NCBI GenBank assembly: GCA_964638815.1
Contig: CAZXBB010000011.1
Coordinates: 1 to 10,142, forward strand
Source: CAZXBB01 sp964638815
GTDB taxonomy: Bacteria; Planctomycetota; Phycisphaerae; Phycisphaerales; SM1A02
Length of the DNA stretch: 10,142 nucleotides
Reading direction: 5' to 3'
Part shown: one piece after another, positions 5,454 through 10,142 of the stretch
Position numbering within the stretch: position 1 is the first letter of the stretch
Layout of the letters: every line of letters begins with the position of its first letter
Position numbers and translations under genes: made by a program
The notes under the pieces: model-generated
Database searches by the model: none
Seen by the model: only the letters and a program-made list of their open reading frames with translations
Told to the model about the DNA's origin: nothing

Positions 5454-6436
5454 CGCTGCAGGACACCGGTATGGAGCGCGCAGTGGCCGCCGACCTCGGC
5501 CTGGTCAGCGCGCGCCGGCTCATCGAGGCCCCCGCGGAGATCACCTTCAGCCTGGCCCCGGGCGATCGCGCCCTCGTGGCTGCAGGCGAGAGCGTCGTCG
5601 CCGGAGCGCCGATCGCCGAGCGGGTGCGCGATCCGGTGCTGCTCGACCGCGTCGTCCCGGCGAGCGCGGATCCGCGGCCGGGTGCCCGGACGCACGAGGG
5701 GGAGCTCCTCTTCGTCTGGAAGGATCGCTGGCGCGTCGCCGGCGGTGAGGTCACGGAGACGTTCGACAGCCCGGTGACCGGCATCGTCCGAGAGGTCCGA
5801 CCGGGCTCGGCGATCGTGATCCAGGCGCGCGGTCGCGCGCTCAAGGGCATCGTGGCCCTGGGCGGACCGAGCCGCGGACGGCTGCACATCGCGGCCGGCA
5901 GCGACGGGGAGCTGCGCTCTGGCGGGCTCGATGTCGGGCTTGCCGGGACCATCCTCGTCGTCGGGTCGCGCATCGATGCCGAAACGCTGACGCGAGCGCG
6001 GGCCATGGGCGTACGCGGGATCGTGGTCGGCGGCCTCGCGAGCAAGGAACGGCGCGACTTCACTGCCTCGGAACGGCGCCAGCGCGCGGCCCTCCATCGC
6101 CTCGCCTCGTATGCCGTGCTCGTGCTCGAGGGGGCAACCCGCCGACCCCTGCCGAGTCCCGTGATGGACGTGCTGGAAGCGCTCGCCGGTCACGAAGTGG
6201 CGATCGTGGGCGATCCGCCGTCGCTCGTCTTCGAGAGCGAGGTCGACATGCCGTCGCCCCCGGCCGACTTCGTGCGGGTCCGTGGCGGCCCGCTCGGCGG
6301 CCGCGACGGGACGTGGGCGGGCCTGGCCGGACCGCGCCGGTTCGCTGGCGGGGTCCATCTCGAGGCGGGCTCGGTCCTGTTTCCCGATGGATCGGTCACG
6401 GCGGTTCCGCTCGGCGATCTCGAGCGGTTCGTCTGA
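5450..6436 (+). CDS. Uncharacterised protein with barrel-sandwich-like and KOW/SH3-like segments, partner of the MutL-like gene
   Basis: A 328-residue protein with no confident family name and no signal peptide or clear membrane helix. Four parts can be read. Residues about 30-60 contain GDRALVAAGESVVAGAPI, and 106-128 contain DSPVTGIVREVRPGSAIVI; together they look like the two halves of a barrel-sandwich (lipoyl/biotinyl-like) fold, but without a modifiable Met-Lys motif. Residues about 161-205 form an alpha/beta unit with AGTILVVGSRID and GVRGIVVGGLASKE. Residues 273-328 (VRVRGGPLGGRDGTWAGL through VTAVPLGDLERFV) resemble a KOW/SH3-like nucleic-acid or protein-binding module. The GTG start overlaps the MutL-like stop (GTGA) and has its own Shine-Dalgarno, so the two are probably made together. 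I recall similar pairs in Chloroflexota, from memory only. The domain readings are inference; the gene itself is secure. Confidence 0.7.
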   Translation: MTLQDTGMERAVAADLGLVSARRLIEAPAEITFSLAPGDRALVAAGESVVAGAPIAERVRDPVLLDRVVPASADPRPGARTHEGELLFVWKDRWRVAGGEVTETFDSPVTGIVREVRPGSAIVIQARGRALKGIVALGGPSRGRLHIAAGSDGELRSGGLDVGLAGTILVVGSRIDAETLTRARAMGVRGIVVGGLASKERRDFTASERRQRAALHRLASYAVLVLEGATRRPLPSPVMDVLEALAGHEVAIVGDPPSLVFESEVDMPSPPADFVRVRGGPLGGRDGTWAGLAGPRRFAGGVHLEAGSVLFPDGSVTAVPLGDLERFV

Positions 6437-6441
6437 CGGCG

Positions 6442-6915
6442 ATGACCTCGTCGACCGCCGACCGTCGCCTGGTCGTGGCGCCGGATCCCGCTGCCACGAC
6501 CGAGCTGGGTCGCGCGCTGGGCGCCGTGGCCCGGCCCGGCGACCTCATCTCCCTGTGGGGCGAGCTCGGGGCGGGGAAGACCCACCTCGCCAAGGCGTTC
6601 GCCGCGGGCATGGGCGTGACCGAGACCGTCACCTCCCCGAGCTTCATCCTCATGGCCGAGTACCGCGGCCGCCTGCCGCTCTTCCACATCGATCCGTACC
6701 GCCTCGCTTCGGCCGAGGATGCGCTCGCCGGCGGGCTCCTCGACGAGCGCCAGCGCGAGGGCGTCACGCTCGTGGAGTGGCCGGAGCGACTGGGCGACGC
6801 GCTGCCGGCCGCCCGCCTCGACGTCCGGATCGAGGGTGACGGTGACGACCGCCGCTCGATCACGCTCGTCGCGGGCTCTGACGACTACCGGCGCTACCTG
6901 GACGTCGCGGCGTGA
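6442..6915 (+). CDS. tsaE: tRNA threonylcarbamoyladenosine biosynthesis ATPase TsaE
   Basis: P-loop ATPase that binds and resets the TsaB-TsaD complex during t6A37 formation on ANN-decoding tRNAs. The 157-residue length is typical. Walker A is GELGAGKT at 40-47; TSPSFILMAEY follows as the conserved switch-like segment (family SPTF.L...Y), then FHIDPYRL with Asp84, and VTLVEWPERL with Glu112, the normal family signature. ATG 6442 lies 5 bases after the previous stop, with no Shine-Dalgarno, so coupling is likely. An upstream in-frame extension exists but is non-homologous and overlaps the preceding gene. The stop overlaps the tsaB start in GTGA. Nothing is unusual apart from GLLDERQREG in place of the common GLEE-type linker. 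Confidence 0.96.
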   Translation: MTSSTADRRLVVAPDPAATTELGRALGAVARPGDLISLWGELGAGKTHLAKAFAAGMGVTETVTSPSFILMAEYRGRLPLFHIDPYRLASAEDALAGGLLDERQREGVTLVEWPERLGDALPAARLDVRIEGDGDDRRSITLVAGSDDYRRYLDVAA

Positions 6916-7643
6916 CCCACGACGGGCGCCGGCGAGCGATCCTCGCCATCGACACCGCGACCACCCACGTGGTCATCGCCACTGGGACGCCCGACGGAGT
7001 CGCCGACGGGATCTCGACCTGGACCGCCGGATATCGCCACGGCGAGACGCTGCTGCCCTCGATCGGGCGGTTCCTGGGTGAGCAGAACATCCGGCGGTCG
7101 CGGCTGACCGGGATCGTCGTGGGGACGGGTCCGGGCGCCTTCACCGGGCTGCGGGTCGGCATCGCGACGGCCAAGGGGCTGGCGCACGGTCTCGGCATCC
7201 CACTGGTCGGTGTCTCGACCGCGGAGGCGCTGATCGAGGCGGTCGAGTCGGCGGAGGCCGATGTCGCGACGGCTGACGGGTTCGACGGGGCCGTGGGACC
7301 GACCGTCCTGCTGCTTCCGGCCGGCCCGCGCGACCGGCTCGTGGTCCGTGCCGGTTCGGCGCCCGTGCCGCTTCCCGCCGGGGAGGAGCCCGAGCTCGCC
7401 CCGGGCGAGCGGCTCGTGGCCGTGGACCTCGACGGGCGCGCCCCGGACGAAGCGCTGGCGCGCGGAGCAGCGGCCCGGGCTGGACTGGGTCACGCGCTCC
7501 TTCGGGCGGGAGCGGCGAAGCTGGCCGCACTCTCCGACACGTCCACATCCGAGCTCGAGACACTCGTTCCCGACTACGTGACCCTGCCGCGCGGCGTGCG
7601 AGCGACCGGCGGTGCCGTGCAATGGTCGCGCGACCCCCGGTGA
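6912..7643 (+). CDS. tsaB: tRNA threonylcarbamoyladenosine biosynthesis protein TsaB
   Basis: Inactive ASKHA paralogue of TsaD that dimerises with it and, with TsaE, supports transfer of threonylcarbamoyl from TC-AMP to tRNA A37. The 243-residue protein has AILAIDTATTHVVIATG at 9-25, the diagnostic GPGAFTGLRVG at 73-83 (family GPGSFTGLRIG), AKGLAHGLGIPLVGVST next, and the usual C-terminal LVPDYVTLPRGV end. Where TsaB proteins usually carry a DARxxEVY-type stretch (roughly residues 130-145), this one reads TVLLLPAGPRDRLVVRAG, and a Pro/Glu/Gly-rich segment follows. The start is GTG in a 4-base overlap with tsaE, and the next gene again starts in or near its stop. TsaC, which makes TC-AMP, is not in this window. 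Identification is firm despite the divergent centre. Confidence 0.93.
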   Translation: MTHDGRRRAILAIDTATTHVVIATGTPDGVADGISTWTAGYRHGETLLPSIGRFLGEQNIRRSRLTGIVVGTGPGAFTGLRVGIATAKGLAHGLGIPLVGVSTAEALIEAVESAEADVATADGFDGAVGPTVLLLPAGPRDRLVVRAGSAPVPLPAGEEPELAPGERLVAVDLDGRAPDEALARGAAARAGLGHALLRAGAAKLAALSDTSTSELETLVPDYVTLPRGVRATGGAVQWSRDPR

Positions 7644-8197
7644 GGGTGGTCATCGGCCCGATGGGGCTCGATGACCTCCCCGCCGTCCACGCGATCGAGC
7701 AGGCGAGCTTCACCTCGCCCTGGCCACCGCACGCGTACCAGAGCGAGCTCGAGAGCAACCGGCTGGCTCACTACCTCGTGGCCCGCATCGGCGACACCGT
7801 GATCGCGTACGGCGGGATGTGGCTGATGGTCGACGAGGCGCACATCACGACGTTCGCCGTCCATCCCGCCTGGCGCCGCCAGAGGATCGGAGAGCGGCTG
7901 CTCGTCGCCTTCCTCGACGTGGCGATGGAGCGTGAAGCGCATGAGGCGACGCTCGAGGTGCGACTGTCCAACCTCCCGGCGCGAAAGCTGTACGAGAAGT
8001 ACGGCTTCCGGCCGGTCGGGCTGCGTCCGCGCTACTACAGCGACGACAACGAGGACGCGCTGATCATGACCACCGAGCCGCTGGACGAACCCCCGATGCG
8101 CGCCCGGGTGGCGCGGCTCCGCGAAGTGCTCGACGAGGCACCGGCGCCCACCGACCCGCGCGAACGACCGATCCCGGCCCCCGAGGACACCGCGTGA
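7640..8197 (+). CDS. rimI: GNAT N-acetyltransferase, RimI type
   Basis: RimI acetylates N-terminal amines, classically that of ribosomal protein S18, using acetyl-CoA. From GTG 7640 the protein has 185 residues. It shows the beta1 region VIGPMGLDDLPAVHAIEQASF, the acetyl-CoA loop VHPAWRRQRIGERLL at 74-88, and LEVRLSNLPARKLYEKYGF, with Glu106 and Tyr118 matching E. coli Glu103 and Tyr115. The end YYSDDNEDALIMT at 132-144 is the RimI signature. I prefer GTG 7640 because it makes a GTGA overlap like its neighbours and aligns the N-terminus with E. coli RimI; ATG 7622 would add six residues and cannot be ruled out. Neither has a Shine-Dalgarno. About 40 residues after the domain form a Pro/Glu/Arg-rich tail absent from E. 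coli RimI. Its place between tsaB and tsaD is a widespread arrangement. Confidence 0.92.
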   Translation: MRVVIGPMGLDDLPAVHAIEQASFTSPWPPHAYQSELESNRLAHYLVARIGDTVIAYGGMWLMVDEAHITTFAVHPAWRRQRIGERLLVAFLDVAMEREAHEATLEVRLSNLPARKLYEKYGFRPVGLRPRYYSDDNEDALIMTTEPLDEPPMRARVARLREVLDEAPAPTDPRERPIPAPEDTA

Positions 8198-9267
8198 GCG
8201 GACCGCTCCTGCTGTCCATCGAATCGTCGTGCGACGAGACCGGCATCGCGCTCATCGAAGGCGGCCGGCGCATCCGTTCGAACGTGGTGGCCTCGCAGGT
8301 CGCGCTCCATGCCCCATCCGGCGGGATCGTGCCGGAGGTGGCCGCGCGAGCCCACCTGCGCTGGATCGTCCCCACGCTCGACGAGGCCTGGGCCGGTGCC
8401 GGCGTCACGTGGGACGACATCGATGGCGTCGCGGTCACATACGGCCCCGGCCTCGCCGGATCGCTGCTGGTGGGGATCAATTTTGCGAAAGCCCTCGCGT
8501 GGGTCCACGACAAGCCACTGGTCGGGGTCAACCATCTCGAGGGGCATGTCTACGCGGCCTGGCTCCTGGATCCGGGCGAGGACGAGGTCTCGAAACCCGA
8601 GCCCGAGTTCCCGCTCGTGGCGCTCGTCGTGTCCGGCGGCCACACGTTCCTGGCCGAGATGCGCGATCACCTGACCTACCGGCTGCTGGGGACGACCGTG
8701 GACGACGCCGCCGGTGAGGCGTTCGACAAGGTCGGTCGGTTGCTGGGGCTCGGGTACCCGGGCGGCCCGGCGATCCAGAAGGCCGCCGAGGGGGCCGTGC
8801 GCCGCGACGCCGTGTTCCCGCGGGCGTGGATGGGCGATACGTACGATCTGAGCTTTTCGGGGCTCAAGACGGCCGCGCGGCGGATCGTCACCGACGCTCG
8901 CGCGGAAGAAGGGCTGCCGGCCGACGACCCGACTGCCACGCTGTCCGCCGCGACCACCGCGGAGCTGGCATGGGGCTTTCAGGACTCGGTCGTCGATGTG
9001 CTCGCCACGAAGACGGCGCGGGCCGCCCGGGAGATCGGTGCACGCTCGATCGTGCTCGGCGGGGGCGTGGCGGCGAATTCGGCGTTGCGTGAGCGGCTGG
9101 CGGGGGAGTCGGAGGCGCTGGGCGTGCCGCTCATCGTGCCGCGGCCCGGCCTGTGCACGGACAACGGGGCGATGATCGGCGCCGCCGGCGCCCGCCGGTT
9201 CGCGGCGGGTGAGCGCGCGGCACTCGACCTCGATGCGCGGCCGTCGCTGCCGTTGGCGAAACGGTGA
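8194..9267 (+). CDS. tsaD: tRNA N6-adenosine threonylcarbamoyltransferase TsaD
   Basis: Catalytic ASKHA subunit (Kae1/Gcp family) that transfers threonylcarbamoyl to A37 of ANN-reading tRNAs with TsaB and TsaE. The 357-residue length is normal. All landmarks are intact: LLSIESSCDETGIAL near the N-terminus, PEVAARAHLRWIVP, the metal pair His114 and His118 in NHLEGH, SGGHT at 147-151, DDAAGEAFDKVGRLLGLGYPGG, SFSGLKTA near 222, LGGGVAANSALR, and CTDNGAMIG with Asp323 as the expected third metal ligand. The GTG start overlaps the rimI stop (GTGA), with no separate Shine-Dalgarno, so translation is probably coupled. The stop overlaps rsmA in the same way. This is the most confidently identified gene here and shows no sign of decay. 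Confidence 0.98.
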   Translation: MSGPLLLSIESSCDETGIALIEGGRRIRSNVVASQVALHAPSGGIVPEVAARAHLRWIVPTLDEAWAGAGVTWDDIDGVAVTYGPGLAGSLLVGINFAKALAWVHDKPLVGVNHLEGHVYAAWLLDPGEDEVSKPEPEFPLVALVVSGGHTFLAEMRDHLTYRLLGTTVDDAAGEAFDKVGRLLGLGYPGGPAIQKAAEGAVRRDAVFPRAWMGDTYDLSFSGLKTAARRIVTDARAEEGLPADDPTATLSAATTAELAWGFQDSVVDVLATKTARAAREIGARSIVLGGGVAANSALRERLAGESEALGVPLIVPRPGLCTDNGAMIGAAGARRFAAGERAALDLDARPSLPLAKR

Positions 9268-10142
9268 CGATCGATCCGGCCGACGTCCGCGCCACGCTGC
9301 GCGCCGCCGGGCTGCGCGCCCGCCATGCGCTGTCGCAGAACTTCCTGGCCGACAGCGACGTGCTCTCGCAGATCCTCGAGACGGCCGACCCGGAGCCCGG
9401 CAGCCGCGTGCTGGAGATCGGGCCGGGTCTCGGGCTCCTGACTGCCGGTCTGCTCGATGCCGGCGTCACGGTGACGGCCGTGGAACTGGACCGCGGTCTC
9501 GCCACGTTCCTGCGCGAGCGCTTCGAGCCCGCGCTCGTGGAGGGCCGTCTCCAGCTCATCGAGGGCGACGCGCTCGACCAGGACCTCGTCCGGCTCGTCG
9601 AGCCGCCCTACGACGTCGTCGCGAACCTGCCGTACCACATCACGAGCCCGATCCTGCACGCGCTGCTGGGCGCGCCACCGCGACCTCGGCGGCTCGTCCT
9701 CATGGTCCAGCGGGAGGTGGCGGAGCGGATCGCGGCGCCGCCCGGGAAGATGAGCTACCTCTCGGTGTTCGTGCAGTACCACGCCCGGGTCCGGGTGGCC
9801 TTCCGCGTGCCGCCGGAGGCGTTCGAGCCGGAACCCGCCGTCGAATCGGCTGTCATCGTGGTCGAGCCGTTCGATGCGGACGATCGACTCTCCGCCGAGG
9901 AGGAGGACCAGCTGTGGCGGCTCGTCCAGGCCGCGTTCCGTGAGCGGCGGAAGATGCTCCACAACGTGCTGGCGCGGCAGCTCCCCTTCGACGCGGCGCG
10001 CGTGGCCGCGGCCCTCGAGACGGCCGGCATCGCCGCGGACCGGCGTCCCCAAACCGTGGCCGTGGGAGAGTGGCTCGCGCTCAAGGACGCGCTCGGGCCG
10101 ATCGGCGCGGACTGGCGCGGCCGCAAGTCCGGGGATGGGTAG
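9264..10142 (+). CDS. rsmA: 16S rRNA (adenine1518-N6/adenine1519-N6)-dimethyltransferase RsmA/KsgA
   Basis: Dimethylates two adjacent adenines in the 3'-terminal loop of 16S rRNA with S-adenosylmethionine, a late step in 30S maturation. The 292-residue protein has the N-terminal SQNFLAD at 24-30 (family GQNFL), the SAM loop VLEIGPGLGLLT with Glu51, an acidic VELDRGL strand end, EGDALD, the catalytic NLPYHITSPIL beginning at Asn121, and VQREVAERI. FRVPPEAFEPEPAVESAV, then FRERRKMLHNVL, mark the family's C-terminal domain. The family's usual first QNFL residue context K-S-L-G reads H-A-L-S, a common variation. The GTG start overlaps the tsaD stop in GTGA. The stop codon is the last three bases of the window, so the gene is complete, but what follows (often ispE in high-GC bacteria) cannot be seen. 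Confidence 0.97.
   Translation: MTIDPADVRATLRAAGLRARHALSQNFLADSDVLSQILETADPEPGSRVLEIGPGLGLLTAGLLDAGVTVTAVELDRGLATFLRERFEPALVEGRLQLIEGDALDQDLVRLVEPPYDVVANLPYHITSPILHALLGAPPRPRRLVLMVQREVAERIAAPPGKMSYLSVFVQYHARVRVAFRVPPEAFEPEPAVESAVIVVEPFDADDRLSAEEEDQLWRLVQAAFRERRKMLHNVLARQLPFDAARVAAALETAGIAADRRPQTVAVGEWLALKDALGPIGADWRGRKSGDG

Noticed and set aside
4178..6358. Minus-strand open frame of 726 codons opposite the MutL-like gene and its partner
   Set aside because: Its translation is Arg/Ser/Ala/Pro-rich without any motif, and it lies antisense to two frames with clear domain patterns. Long shadow frames are expected at this GC content.
2083..7752. Repeated GAGCTCGAG palindromes in several genes
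   Set aside because: They mostly encode Glu-Leu-Glu with the preferred GAG and CTC codons, or fall out of the same codon bias; spacing is irregular, so no repeat family is implied.
1..10142. tRNA, rRNA, riboswitch, CRISPR or insertion-sequence remnants
   Set aside because: Coding sequence fills almost the whole window and the longest gap is 37 bases. No direct-repeat arrays, transposase motifs or cloverleaf signatures were noticed.

Overview
The window is a dense, GC-rich (about 70% by eye) bacterial chromosomal segment. Eleven protein genes lie head to tail on the + strand, with no gap longer than 37 bases. No RNA genes, mobile elements, CRISPR arrays or other signs of recent transfer were seen. 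Gene content and GC suggest a high-GC Chloroflexota lineage, with Limnocylindria-like soil or freshwater groups my best guess and Actinomycetota the main alternative. This rests on the gene set and remembered protein patterns, not on a search.

Layout. Bases 1-2888 hold a small metabolic block: acpS (holo-ACP synthase, missing only its first base or so), nnrD (NAD(P)H-hydrate dehydratase) and alr (alanine racemase). Bases 2904-6436 hold four poorly characterised genes: a macro-domain protein, a 96-residue acidic protein coupled to it, a MutL-family (glutamate-mutase L-like) ASKHA-fold protein, and a 328-residue protein that appears to combine a barrel-sandwich-like domain with a C-terminal KOW/SH3-like domain. 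Bases 6442-10142 hold a translation and RNA-modification block: tsaE, tsaB, rimI, tsaD (tRNA t6A synthesis plus a GNAT acetyltransferase) and rsmA (16S rRNA dimethyltransferase), whose stop codon ends the window.

How they fit together. The order nnr - alr - tsaE - tsaB - rimI - tsaD is a familiar one in Actinomycetota, where alr and tsaE are neighbours. Here four extra genes sit exactly between alr and tsaE. Most junctions are ATGA/GTGA overlaps or gaps of a few bases, which suggests translational coupling and a long polycistronic transcript. The only visible break is the 37-base gap before the MutL-like gene. It contains a TANNNT element 6 bases upstream of a GTG start that lacks a Shine-Dalgarno sequence, as expected for leaderless transcription.

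The most interesting part is the MutL-like gene and its partner. The first resembles an ASKHA ATPase and chaperone but has no mutase nearby and has degenerate phosphate motifs; the second is uncharacterised. Smaller points are a Glu in alanine racemase where the carbamylated Lys usually sits, a TsaB without its usual DARxxEVY-type segment, and an AcpS with a C-terminal extension.
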